From positions 1 to 64,000 of the forward strand of contig NZ_JOCT01000002.1 in assembly GCF_000717875.1 (NCBI RefSeq): a stretch of DNA of 64,000 bases, in the 5' to 3' direction. The notes beneath the pieces were generated by a model. It saw only the letters and a list, made by a program, of their open reading frames with translations, made no database searches and was not told the DNA's origin. Positions 8,217-16,813 of this stretch are shown here, in pieces. Every line of letters starts with the position of its first letter. Position 1 is the first letter of the stretch. The stretch is from Streptomyces sp. NRRL S-455 (GTDB lineage Bacteria; Actinomycetota; Actinomycetes; Streptomycetales; Streptomycetaceae). A program made the position numbers and the translations under genes.

Positions 8217-9561
8217 CGTGCAGAACATCGGTCGCGCGCTGAGGCTCAACAAGGACGGCTCCACCAAGGTGGCCAGGATCATCGTGCCGGTGTTCCTCGA
8301 GCCCGGCGAGGACCCGCAGGACATGGTCGCCTCCGCCTCGTTCCGCCCCCTTGTAGCGGTCCTCCAAGGACTCCGCAGTCATGATGAACGACTCGTCGAG
8401 CAGCTCGCCTCCCGTGCTCTCTCCAGCGGGAAGCGCAAGGTCCACGTCCGGCGTGACGAGGACGGGCGGATCGTCGGGGTTGGCGGCGAGGGTGACGGCG
8501 AGGACCAGGAGGACGACACGCAGGCCGCTGCCGAGGCGGCGCTACTGCACTTCTCCAGCCCGCGCGACGCCGCGACCATCGCGGCGTTCCTGCGTACCCG
8601 GGTCTACCGGCCGGAGTCGCTGGTGTGGCTGGAGGGCTATCAAGCCCTGCTGCGCTGGCGGAAGGAGAACGAGATCACCGGCCTCTACGCCGTGCCCTAC
8701 GACGTCGAGGTGGAAGTGGGGGTCACGAAGGATTTTCCGCTTGGGCGCTGGGTCCACCAGCAGCGGAAGGCGCTGCGGGCAGGTGAACTGGAGGAGCGGC
8801 GCAAGACCCTGTTGGACGCGCCGGAGGCCGGGATGGTGTGGGAGCCGGGCGAGGAGGCGTGGGAGAACAAGCTCGCCGCGCTCCGGTCCTACCGGCGGGC
8901 CATGGGGCACCTCGCTCCGCGTCAGGACGCGGTGTGGGGCGAGGGCGAGGCGATGGTGCCGGTCGGGCAGCATCTCGCGAATCTGCGCCGGAAGGGCGGC
9001 CTGGGCAAGGACCCGGAGCGGGCGGCGGAGCGCGCGAAGCAGCTGGCCGCGATCGACCCGGACTGGGACTGCCCGTGGCCGCTGGACTGGCAACGCCACT
9101 ACCGCGTCCTCGCGGACCTGGTCGACGCCGACGGCAGCCTGCCCGACATCGCACCCGGCGTGCTGATGGACGGCGACGACATCGGCAAGTGGCTCCAGCG
9201 GCACAAGAATCCGGGCACCTGGGCGCAGCTGTCGAGCGAGCAGCAGGAGCGGCTGTCCACGCTGGGCGTCAAGCCGCTTGAGGCGCCGTCTCCCGCCCCG
9301 GCCGCCAAGGGTGCGACGAAGGGCCCGAGCAAGGCGCAGCAGGCCTTCCAGCGGGGCCTGGCGGCCCTCACGCAGTGGGTGGAGCGGGAGGGCCAGCGGC
9401 CGGTGCCGAGGGGTCACAGCGAAGAGATCGCGGTCGACGGCGAGGCGGAGCCGGTGGCTGTGAAACTGGGTGTGTGGGTCTCGAACACCAAATCGAGGCG
9501 CGACAAGCTCGCCCAGGACCAGCTGGCCGCGCTGCGGGAACTGGGCGTGGAGTGGGCGTGA
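8206..9561 (+). CDS. Severely 5'-truncated helicase paralogue, helicase-associated repeats only
   Basis: The frame (451 aa, TTG start inside the end of the MITE-like element) begins at helicase motif VI (VQNIGRALRLNKDGSTK). It then follows the paralogue at 332-2536 nearly residue for residue through the helicase-associated repeats to ELGVEWA. Motifs I to V are absent, so it cannot be a helicase. The truncation coincides with the element boundary. There are many silent and some amino-acid differences from the first copy, so the duplication is not recent. Any product would be a repeat-only protein, and its expression is doubtful because the native promoter is gone. Confidence 0.75.
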   Translation: MTVPVQNIGRALRLNKDGSTKVARIIVPVFLEPGEDPQDMVASASFRPLVAVLQGLRSHDERLVEQLASRALSSGKRKVHVRRDEDGRIVGVGGEGDGEDQEDDTQAAAEAALLHFSSPRDAATIAAFLRTRVYRPESLVWLEGYQALLRWRKENEITGLYAVPYDVEVEVGVTKDFPLGRWVHQQRKALRAGELEERRKTLLDAPEAGMVWEPGEEAWENKLAALRSYRRAMGHLAPRQDAVWGEGEAMVPVGQHLANLRRKGGLGKDPERAAERAKQLAAIDPDWDCPWPLDWQRHYRVLADLVDADGSLPDIAPGVLMDGDDIGKWLQRHKNPGTWAQLSSEQQERLSTLGVKPLEAPSPAPAAKGATKGPSKAQQAFQRGLAALTQWVEREGQRPVPRGHSEEIAVDGEAEPVAVKLGVWVSNTKSRRDKLAQDQLAALRELGVEWA

Positions 9562-9610
9562 CGCTCCCGTCGGCGGGTCGTTGAACCGCTCGGACATCCC
9601 AGAGCACAGA

Positions 9611-9641
9611 GAGACCCCGGGCCGCAGATGCCCGGGGTCTC
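9611..9641 (+). terminator. Perfect 11-bp hairpin terminator
   Basis: GAGACCCCGGG pairs perfectly with CCCGGGGTCTC around a 9-base loop, 50 bases after the truncated helicase paralogue. It corresponds in position to the hairpin at 2581-2611 after the first copy, though its sequence has diverged. Confidence 0.7.
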
Positions 9642-9788
9642 GTACTGTCCCGCCGCAAAGGCGAGGGCCGCTCTCGCGGCACGGGTCAGCGCCGTTCGAC
9701 GGGCTGTCCCGGGGTGGCCGCCCTGTTGCGTGCGGGCTTGCCTTCGTTCCTCTTCTCCGTGCCCACAAGAGCCGGGTTGGCGAGGGAG

Positions 9789-10334
9789 TCAGTGAGGCTG
9801 GGCGGAGGCGGGGGCGGAGGAGGAGGTGGGGGTGGGTTCCCCTGGTTCTGTGTGTCTGTCATGGCCGCCAGTGTGCAGCACGAGACTGACAGTGGAGAGG
9901 ACGATCCCGGCGGCGACAGCGGCCAGGGCGACCGTCCATCGCTTCGTCTTCCGCTGATGCAGGCGGGCGTTCTTCTCGAACATCCCCACCCGAGTTCCGG
10001 CCAGAGCCCCCAGCGTCGCGCCCTTCTCTGAGCGTGCGTAGGTGTCCAGGACTTCCCGCGGCTTGATGTCCTCGTACTCGGCGAGGTTGAAGACCGAGAT
10101 GCCGAAGCCGACGGCCACCGCGTACGCCGCGAACACCGCAGTGCCGGTGAATGGTTCGAAGCTCCGGGAGGCCAGGAACTGGGCGGCTGTGGCCGCGAAG
10201 CCCACCAGGAAGATAGCCTTCGTGTCCACCTTCGCGCCCGACTCCGCCTGCCGCGCCAGACGCGCCGCCAGTTCGCTGTTGATCAGCTCCAGGGTCTCTT
10301 TCTGGTCCTCGACCTCCTGCGGCGTCATCGTCAT
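9789..10334 (-). CDS. Three-helix membrane protein, possibly a defence effector
   Basis: The protein (181 aa) starts with a soluble helical stretch (residues 1-38), then has likely membrane helices at about 40-56, 63-84 and 133-154, and ends in a proline/serine-rich tail. The segment KVDTKAIFLVGFAATAAQFL, with a D-x-KA signature just before the first helix, recalls the membrane effectors of nucleotide-signalling immunity (PycTM/DUF5706 type). That resemblance is weak and rests on pattern only. The gene begins 36 bp after the AlbA_2 gene on the same strand, with AGGA before the ATG, so the two are probably one operon. No cyclase gene is next to it. Confidence 0.6.
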   Translation of the reverse strand: MTMTPQEVEDQKETLELINSELAARLARQAESGAKVDTKAIFLVGFAATAAQFLASRSFEPFTGTAVFAAYAVAVGFGISVFNLAEYEDIKPREVLDTYARSEKGATLGALAGTRVGMFEKNARLHQRKTKRWTVALAAVAAGIVLSTVSLVLHTGGHDRHTEPGEPTPTSSSAPASAQPH

Positions 10335-10370
10335 GTCCTGAGCGTATGAAACGCCGAGCGTCCTCTTCGG

Positions 10371-11636
10371 CTACAGCCCGAACTGGCTCATCAGGTCCGT
10401 ACACAGTTCGTCAGCGCTGCTGCGTCCTTCGTCATCCGCCGCCGCAGGGGAAAGCACGGTGTGCGCGGGTTGGGGATGGTAAGGCCTGCGGGCGTACGGC
10501 GGCTCCGTCTCCGCCCCGTCTCCCCAGGTCGAGGTGAGCGGCATCATGGCCCTGGGTTTGTCCGGGGAGATGATCAGCGCAGTCAGTTGCAGGGTGCTGT
10601 CCAGGCGCAACTTTCGCTGGTGCTCCTGCGCGGTGGCGATGAAGTCGTAGCAGCATGCCGTCACCAAGCGCTCGGATACCCGGAGGACGTCGTCTTGTCC
10701 TGGGAGCTCCGCCCCCGCATCACGGATGAAGGACAGGTTGGCGGCCATCACCACGGTGCCGTCGTAGTGCAGCTCGGTGATGATCTCCCGGTTCATGGGT
10801 GACTGGAGGTTGTTGCACACCCAGCGGCGCAGACCGGGGCGCGGGTTGAGCCGGATGTCCGGCCCCATCCCGACCAGGGGGCCTGGCACCAGCTCTCTCG
10901 CGTGCAGAACGCGGGCTCGCGTCTTGGCGGCCTCCAGGACCTCCCGTGCGTCATCCCGGCTCATCGTGTAAGCACCGCGAGGCAGGGGCCGCTGGGGCCG
11001 GGAGACCGCGATGAACCATGCCGAGGGCGTGTAGGCGTGCGCGGTGATGGTCTGGGTCGTGAGGTCGATGTGGCGTTGGATTTCTTCCTCTGCCCGGCCG
11101 ACGCGGGCGAAGCGGTCGCGGTAGGCGCGCTCGATCTGGTGCTCTGCCATCCAGGCGGTGTGGTCGTTGTCCCGGTAGGGGACGACGGCCGCCTGCTGTT
11201 CCTTGTCGCGTGCTGCGCCGCCGTAGACGAAGTGGGGTGCCATCTCGCTGGCCGGCACATCGACGACCAGGACGGTCTTCGTCCCGTCGGTCAGCTCGAA
11301 TATGTCCAGGTCCGGCAGGTAGGGCTGGACGTGGTTTCGGATCCACTGGGCGTACTGCTGTCGGTTGACCTGCTCGGGGTCGATGCCCGTCAGGGCGGTC
11401 GTCTTGTCCTGGACGCCGAAGATGATCAGCCCGCCACGGGTGTTGGCCATGGCGGCGACGTCCTTGGCGAACTCGTTCCACCGGCCGTCCCGGGGCGGCT
11501 GGGGAAGCATCTCCTTCCAGTCCAGGTCGTCGGACTCCTCCAGGTTGTCCGCCGCGGCCTGGCGGACCATGTCGAAGGTGAGAGGTCCGGGCGGGCATCC
11601 GAGGTGTTCGTGGAGTCTTGTCCATGTGCGTGCCAT
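10371..11636 (-). CDS. Schlafen AlbA_2-domain protein
   Basis: The protein has 421 residues from the ATG giving MARTWTRLHEHLG. Residues 33-80 carry the AlbA_2 signature: ESDDLDWKEML, then FAKDVAAMANTRGGLIIFGV. AlbA_2 domains occur in prokaryotic Schlafen-like proteins, some of which act as nucleases or regulators in defence. The C-terminal 300 residues are not recognised. No good ribosome-binding site is seen, so translation may be leaderless. An upstream in-frame extension to 11768 looks non-coding. The membrane-protein gene follows directly. The pair suggests a two-component device in which a cytoplasmic sensor or nuclease works with a membrane partner; this is inference. Confidence 0.72.
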   Translation of the reverse strand: MARTWTRLHEHLGCPPGPLTFDMVRQAAADNLEESDDLDWKEMLPQPPRDGRWNEFAKDVAAMANTRGGLIIFGVQDKTTALTGIDPEQVNRQQYAQWIRNHVQPYLPDLDIFELTDGTKTVLVVDVPASEMAPHFVYGGAARDKEQQAAVVPYRDNDHTAWMAEHQIERAYRDRFARVGRAEEEIQRHIDLTTQTITAHAYTPSAWFIAVSRPQRPLPRGAYTMSRDDAREVLEAAKTRARVLHARELVPGPLVGMGPDIRLNPRPGLRRWVCNNLQSPMNREIITELHYDGTVVMAANLSFIRDAGAELPGQDDVLRVSERLVTACCYDFIATAQEHQRKLRLDSTLQLTALIISPDKPRAMMPLTSTWGDGAETEPPYARRPYHPQPAHTVLSPAAADDEGRSSADELCTDLMSQFGL

Positions 11637-12076
11637 GCGCGGCAGCGTAGAGGGCGTATCGAGCCCTGTCAGAGACGCTTCCCTCTTGCGATGGCGGGCG
11701 GTGATTAACACTCCAGGAAACCGATGGCTCACCGTGAACAGGAGAGCCCCCGTACTCACTCGGAACATCGGGCGTCGCTGCTGTCTGGCGGCCTCCCGGA
11801 CTCGGTAAGGGGCGAGAACCGTTTCCGCCGACGTCGGAGGGCGTTGTGGCTTTGTTCACGAGAACGAGCAGCAGATGTTCACTACTTCGGGAGGCAGGAA
11901 GGCTGGTGACTGTTCGAATCCTCCTGCTGGTGCGAGAGCGTCGAGGTGAGTTCGCTGACTACGGCCTCGGGGAACATCGGTCCAGCGGCGGTTATCAATG
12001 AGAACGATCATGCGGAACCTCGCCGGGCCGACGTCCCGCTGGGGTTCGGTGCCGTTGCGTGGCGGGAGCTCTCGGG
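11637..12076. other. Intergenic, no gene recognised
   Basis: About 440 bp between the AlbA_2 gene and the XRE regulator. Frames here are low-complexity shadows, and no motif, hairpin or ribosome-binding site stands out. The promoter of the AlbA_2 operon should lie in its left part. Confidence 0.4.
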
Positions 12077-12967
12077 TCAGCCAGCCGGGTTGTGTGTCTC
12101 TTCGGGAGCCTGCGGCCGGGAGGCGGAGGTGCCGGTCCAGCTGGCGAGGAGGGCCAGGGCTTCGGCGGAGGGGGAGGCGGGTTCGGGGGTGTAGATGGTG
12201 AGGGTCTGTTCGGGGTCGCCTTCGACGGCCAGGACCAGGTAGTCGAGGGTGAGGTCGCCGACGAGCGGGTGGTGGAGGCGTTTGGTGCCGGTGGTGTGGG
12301 CTTGGACGTCGTGGTCGGCCCACATGCGGCGGAAGGTGTCGCTGTGGAGGGACAGTTCCCCGATCAGCTCGGTGAGCTGCGGGTCGTCGGGGTGGCGTCC
12401 GGCGTACAGGCGCAGCATGGCCAGGCAGTCGCCGGCGACCCGCTCCCAGTCTGCGTACAGCGCGCGGGCGGCCTCGTCGAGGAAGACGTAGCGGGCGAAG
12501 TTGCGTTCGCGGCGGGGTCGGGCTTCGAAGTCGGTGTAGAGGGCGTGGGCGGGCCGGTTGGCGGCCAGGACGTCCGTGCGCCGCCCTTGGACCACCGCGG
12601 GGACGCTGAGGGAGTCCAGGGTGCGGTAGAGGACCGGGTGGACCCGTTGGGGGGCGAGGGGGCGCTTGCGGCGGGCCCGGGTGGCGGCGGTGGGCTGGGC
12701 GAGGTCGAAGAGATGGGCGCGTTCGGCCTCGTCCAGGTGCAGGGCGCGGGCGACGGCCTCCAGGACGGTTTCGGAGACGCCCTGGGTGCGGCCCCGTTCC
12801 AGGCGGACGTAGTAGTCGACGCTGACTCCGGCGAGCTGGGCGACTTCCTCGCGGCGCAGCCCCGGCACGCGGCGGGGGCCGCCGTGCGGGGCGAGGCCGG
12901 CCTGTTCGGGGGTGATCCGGGCCCGGCGGGTGCGCAGGAACTCGCGGATCTCGCTGCTGCGGTCCAT
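12077..12967 (-). CDS. XRE-family regulator with MmyB-like ligand-binding domain
   Basis: The 296-residue protein has an N-terminal helix-turn-helix (about residues 10-75; LRREEVAQLAGVSVDYYVRL, ERGRTQGVSETVLEAVARAL) and a C-terminal MmyB-like PAS/ligand-binding domain (about 105-270, with VLAANRPAHALY and DWERVAGDCLAMLRL). This architecture is common in Streptomyces, where such regulators usually control a divergent oxidoreductase gene. Here two short-chain dehydrogenase genes start 243 bp away on the other strand, which fits. The ATG start gives MDRSSEIREFLRTRRARI, the usual family N terminus. Confidence 0.88.
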   Translation of the reverse strand: MDRSSEIREFLRTRRARITPEQAGLAPHGGPRRVPGLRREEVAQLAGVSVDYYVRLERGRTQGVSETVLEAVARALHLDEAERAHLFDLAQPTAATRARRKRPLAPQRVHPVLYRTLDSLSVPAVVQGRRTDVLAANRPAHALYTDFEARPRRERNFARYVFLDEAARALYADWERVAGDCLAMLRLYAGRHPDDPQLTELIGELSLHSDTFRRMWADHDVQAHTTGTKRLHHPLVGDLTLDYLVLAVEGDPEQTLTIYTPEPASPSAEALALLASWTGTSASRPQAPEETHNPAG

Positions 12968-13210
12968 GGGTCCACGGTACGGCGGTACCTGGCAGGTCAG
13001 CGTGCTGAAGGGGGTACTGGCAGACCCCTGGAAGAGCGGTGCCCTTTACGGCGGCCCACGGAGCGTTCGTGGGTGGTTGCCTGGATAGCGGGCCCGGTGC
13101 ACGGCACTGATCATTCGAGAAGTACGCGCCGTGACGGCTGTCGGAGATCGTCGCTGCCGCTGCCCGCCGTGTGCCCTTACGCCGTACGTCTGGAGAAGAG
13201 GACACCCCCC

Positions 13211-13975
13211 ATGGGTTCGAAACTGACCGGCACCGTCGCTCTCGTCACCGGCGCGAGCAGCGGTATCGGTGCTGCCACCGCCCGTCGGCTCGCCGAGCAC
13301 GGGGCCTCGGTGGCGCTTGTGGCCCGCCGCAAGGACCGCCTGGGAGTTCTTGCCGCTGAGATCGAGCTGGCCGGTGGCACCGCTGCGGTGGTGGCGGCGG
13401 ACATCACCGACCGCCTCCAGGCCGAGGACGCCGTACAGCAGGTCGTCGACCGGTTCGGACGGCTGGACACCCTGGTCAACAATGCCGGCCTGATGCTTCT
13501 GGGGCCCGTCGTCGACGCGGATGCCGAGGAGTGGGACCGCATGATCGCCGTCAACGTCCAGGGTCTGCTCTACACCACCCGCGCCGCCCTGCCGCACCTG
13601 CTGAAGGCCGCCGAACAGGACCCGCGCCAGGTCGCCGACATCGTCAACATCGGCTCGTACGCGGGCCGGGTGGCGAGCCGGGGCTTCGGTGTCTACAACG
13701 TCACCAAGTTCGGGGTGCACGCCTTCACCGAGTCCCTGCGCCAGGAAGTCACCGAGCGCCACGTGCGCGTCGGTGTTCTGGAGCCGGGCGCCGTGGAGAG
13801 CGAACTGGGCACGCACAACAAGCCCAAAGTCCGCGGTGAACTGATCGACCCCTACTTCGAGGGGACCGAGGTCCTGGCCGCCGAGGACATCGCCGACGGC
13901 GTCGCCTACATGGTCACCCGTCCCCGCCACGCCGCCGTCGGCGAGCTGTGGATCATGCCCACCGAACAGGCGTGA
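13211..13975 (+). CDS. Short-chain dehydrogenase/reductase
   Basis: The protein (254 aa) is a classical SDR. The cofactor motif TGASSGIG is near the N terminus, NNAG is at about residue 90, and the catalytic YNVTK (Y-x3-K) follows the IGSYAG segment. Family members reduce or oxidise small alcohols and ketones with NAD(P)H; the substrate cannot be read. The ATG giving MGSKLTGTVALV has GGAGAAGAGGA upstream. It is the first of two consecutive SDR genes divergent from the XRE/MmyB regulator and is probably repressed by it. Confidence 0.9.
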   Translation: MGSKLTGTVALVTGASSGIGAATARRLAEHGASVALVARRKDRLGVLAAEIELAGGTAAVVAADITDRLQAEDAVQQVVDRFGRLDTLVNNAGLMLLGPVVDADAEEWDRMIAVNVQGLLYTTRAALPHLLKAAEQDPRQVADIVNIGSYAGRVASRGFGVYNVTKFGVHAFTESLRQEVTERHVRVGVLEPGAVESELGTHNKPKVRGELIDPYFEGTEVLAAEDIADGVAYMVTRPRHAAVGELWIMPTEQA

Positions 13976-14072
13976 GCACCTCCACCACCGACCCGCCACA
14001 GCCTGGCCAACGCAACCCGCCAACTTCCCCAACCCGCCGGGTGCCGCACGGGGCACCTGAGAAGGATCCCTC

Positions 14073-14918
14073 ATGAGCAAGGTCATTTTCGTCACCGGTG
14101 CCGGACGCGGTCTCGGCACGGACATCGTCCGCCAGGCCCTCGCGGCCGGCCACCAGGTCGTCGCCACCGGCCGTCGCCCCGAGGAGGTAGAGAAGACCCT
14201 GGGCGGCCCGCGGGACAACCTGCTGGTCACCAAGCTGGACGTCACCAGCCTGGACGACGCGCACGCGGCCGCTCAGGCTGCGGTTGACCGCTTCGGCCGC
14301 ATCGACGTCCTGATCAACAACGCCGGGAACTTCTTCGCCGGCTACTTCGAAGAGGTCTCCCCGGAGCACATGCGGCAGCAGATCGAGACCAACCTCTTCG
14401 GCCCGATGAACGTTACCCGCGCCGTCCTGCCCGTCATGCGCAGCCAGCGCGACGGCCACGTCATCACGATCTCCTCGCTCGCCGGTCAGGTCGGCACGGA
14501 GTTCACCTCCGCCTACGCCGCGTCCAAGTTCGCCGTCGAAGGCTGGATGGAAGCCCTGCACCACGACATCGCCCCGTACAACATCCGCACCACCATCGTC
14601 GAGCCCGGCTACTTCCGCACCGAGCTGCTCGTGGACGCCTCCACCACCTGGCCCGAGCCGACCATCGACGACTACGCCGAGCGCACCACCGCCACGGTCG
14701 CAGCCTGGAAGAGCATCAACGGCCAGCAGCCCGGCGACCCCGCCAAGCTCGCCCACGCCCTGCTGACCCTTGCCGGCCAGGACCAGCCGCCGCTGCGCTT
14801 CGTCGCCGGCGCCGACGCCATCGAGGGCGTCACCGCCAAGGCCCAGGAACTCCTCGCCCAGGCCGAAGCCTCCCGCGAACTGGGCGGCAACCTCGCACAC
14901 GACGACACCAACGCCTGA
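14073..14918 (+). CDS. Short-chain dehydrogenase/reductase
   Basis: The 281-residue protein has the SDR cofactor motif TGAGRGLG, NNAGN, a catalytic serine in ISSLAG and YAASK (Y-x3-K). The C terminus (residues 205-281) is longer than in the previous gene, as in the ketoacyl reductase-like SDRs that act on bulky substrates. GAGAAGGA precedes the ATG. It is 97 bp after the first SDR gene and ends at a strong hairpin, so the two form a likely operon. It is a different subtype from its neighbour, not a tandem duplicate. Confidence 0.9.
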   Translation: MSKVIFVTGAGRGLGTDIVRQALAAGHQVVATGRRPEEVEKTLGGPRDNLLVTKLDVTSLDDAHAAAQAAVDRFGRIDVLINNAGNFFAGYFEEVSPEHMRQQIETNLFGPMNVTRAVLPVMRSQRDGHVITISSLAGQVGTEFTSAYAASKFAVEGWMEALHHDIAPYNIRTTIVEPGYFRTELLVDASTTWPEPTIDDYAERTTATVAAWKSINGQQPGDPAKLAHALLTLAGQDQPPLRFVAGADAIEGVTAKAQELLAQAEASRELGGNLAHDDTNA

Positions 14919-14928
14919 CACCACCCCA

Positions 14929-14962
14929 CGCACCGGGCAGGACAACCAACCCGCCCGGTGCG
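14929..14962 (+). terminator. Hairpin terminator after SDR operon
   Basis: CGCACCGGGC pairs perfectly with GCCCGGTGCG around a 14-base loop, 10 bases after the second SDR stop codon. Confidence 0.65.
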
Positions 14963-15059
14963 CGAAGAAGACGCGGTCACAGTCAGCTGACCCGTCCCCG
15001 GGCGCGGTCGCCAGTGGTCCCCGGCGCGCTGGTACGGGTCGCCTCTCCCTGGGTGGCGG

Positions 15060-15326
15060 CCCGTACTGCTGCGCTCGTGTTCCGCGGGTCCAGAGGGTCG
15101 GCCCTCCGCTGCGCCATTCGTTCAGTAGGCCCTCGCCCAGATCGATGTCATCGGGGTTCAGGCTGGCCCTGTGCAGATACACCAGGTGATCACCGGAGCC
15201 GAAGGCACGGCCGAGAATCGCGCCGTCGACATGGACCCGGCGTCCGCCCTCGGCTCGGGTGGCTGGGCTCGTTCGAATCTCGACGGCCTCCAGGTGCCTC
15301 CCAATCTCGTGAACAATCGCTGCTCA
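15060..15326 (-). pseudogene. Unrecognised gene remnant
   Basis: One minus-strand frame has convincing coding character: EIGRHLEAVEIRTSPATRAE, then GAILGRAFGSGDHLVYLHRA and LNPDDIDLGEGLLNEWRSGG. It lacks a start codon, with a stop just upstream at about 15330, and becomes low-complexity after about 15060. It is therefore an internal fragment of a lost gene. The family is not recognised. Confidence 0.35.
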
Positions 15327-15433
15327 ACGTCGTGAACAAAGCCACTGCAGTAAGGGCTGAGCGCCGCCCGGCGCTGAACGGCACGTCAGCATCTGCCAGG
15401 TGTCCCCTGTGGCGTGCAATGTCTGTGCGGTCA

Positions 15434-15748
15434 TCACAGGCACCTCCTTGGGCCGGGCCCGGGCGTATGCCTGGGTTCGGGCCCTCTCTCGACCGCTTCC
15501 AGAGCAGCTTGCAGCGAGATCACGAATCCGGTGCCGGGGATGTAAGCCTGCGGTCCCTTGTCGGCCGAGGCTGCCTCGGTCAGGAGGCGCCTCGCGAGTG
15601 CCGGCGACCGCAGTAGCTGCAGGATGCCTCTTCCCTCCGAGTCTCCGAGGGAAGCATAGTCGACAAATGTGGAACACGTAGGACAGGCGGGAACGTGCCC
15701 TTCGATCCGACGCCATGTTTCCCAACGCGTGTCGTCCTCCTCCAGCCT
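15434..15748 (-). pseudogene. Remnant of a protein with H-x3-C-x2-C motif, truncated at CRISPR array
   Basis: The frame reads RRLEEDDTRWETWRRIEGHV, then PACPTCSTFVDYASLG and, further on, LRSPALARRLLTEAASADKG and TGFVISLQAALEAVERG. The HVPACPTC segment resembles the zinc site of small anti-sigma-like proteins, but that is only a motif match. No start codon is found before the frame runs into the first CRISPR repeat at 15757, so the 5' end appears to have been lost where the array begins. The usual array leader would be expected here, which makes this junction unusual. Confidence 0.4.
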
Positions 15749-15756
15749 GCGCGCCC

Positions 15757-16813
15757 CACCTCCCCGCCGACGCGGGGGTGTTCCGTAGCCCGCGCCGTGG
15801 CCAGTACGCGGTCCTCCCCGCCGACGCGGGGGTGTTCCGATCAGCTGTGTGGGGCGGATCGTCGGCTGGTCGCCCTCCTTGCGGTCGCGGGGGTGTTCCG
15901 CCACAGTCGTACGGGCAGCCGCGGCTGCCGACGTCCCCCTCGCCTACGCGGGGGTGATCCGTCCCGGCAGGTGCGCTGCAGGGTCGCGCCGTCGTCCTCC
16001 CGCCGACACTGGGGTGTGCCGCCCTTCAACGGCGGCACGATTCTGGACGACGTGTCCTCCCAGCGTCGCGGGGGTGCTCCGATGATCACCATTGACAGTA
16101 TCCGGGTGCGCGCGTCCTCCCCGCCGTCGCGGTGGGGGGTTCGGTGAGGTCGGGGGCGCCCAGAACAGGGAGGGCGGTCCTCCCCGCCGTCTCGGGGTGT
16201 TCCGCACGAGGAGATTCGCGCGATGCTCGGTGCCCGGGTCCTCCCCGCCGTCGCGGGGGTGTTCCGGAATTCAGCATCCGGGCCGTGGACGGCTCCGAGT
16301 CCTCCCCGCCGTCGCGGGGGTGTTCCGTCGTGTTCATCGTCGGTCCGCTCCTCGTCCTGGGCCTCCCTGCCGACGCGGGGGTGTTCCGCAGCCCCCACAG
16401 GCCGAGCACAACCTCAGGCAGTCCTCCCCGTCGACGCGAGGGTGTTCCGTCTCCGTCGAGGGTCCTCGAAAGCCTGGGCCAGTCCTCCCTGCCGACGCGG
16501 GGGTGTTCCGAGGTCGAGGACGGCGGGCCATGCCCACGCTCGGTCCTCCCCGCCGACGCGGGGGTGTTCCGAAAGGGCCTCCTCCCGCCCGAAGGCGAGA
16601 GGAGTCCTCCCCGCCGAGGCGGGGGTGTTCCGGTTTCGAGCTCGCGCTCGAGCCACGCGGCTCGGTCATCCCTGCCGACGTGGGGGTGTTCCGCCGATGA
16701 GGACGCCGAAGTGGTCGAGGACTCCGTCCTCCCCGCCCAAGGGGATGTTCCGAGCGGTGAGCCCGGCACCGGACGCAAGATCCGGACCTTGCCAGCCGAC
16801 GCGGGGGACGGGC
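15757..16813 (+). CRISPR. Type I-E-like CRISPR array, 18 repeats, 17 spacers
   Basis: Repeats are 29 nt in the best copies (15811-15839, 16543-16571). They begin GTCCTCCCC, have a GC-rich hairpin core and end GGGTGTTCCG, as in streptomycete I-E repeats. Repeat starts are 15757, 15811, 15872, 15933, 15994, 16054, 16114, 16177, 16238, 16299, 16360, 16421, 16482, 16543, 16604, 16665, 16726 and about 16785. Spacers are 32-33 nt except the first, which is 25. Many repeats are degenerate: several are 27, 28 or 30 nt, and the last is barely recognisable. Copies at 16054-16327 carry GTCGCGG where the others carry GACGCGG. Decay of the last repeat suggests the leader was on the left, but no leader is evident. 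No intact cas gene is in the window. Confidence 0.95.

Noticed and set aside
11856..13205. 449-codon minus-strand frame overlapping the XRE regulator
   Set aside because: It is a low-complexity shadow of the XRE gene in another frame, rich in Pro and Arg.
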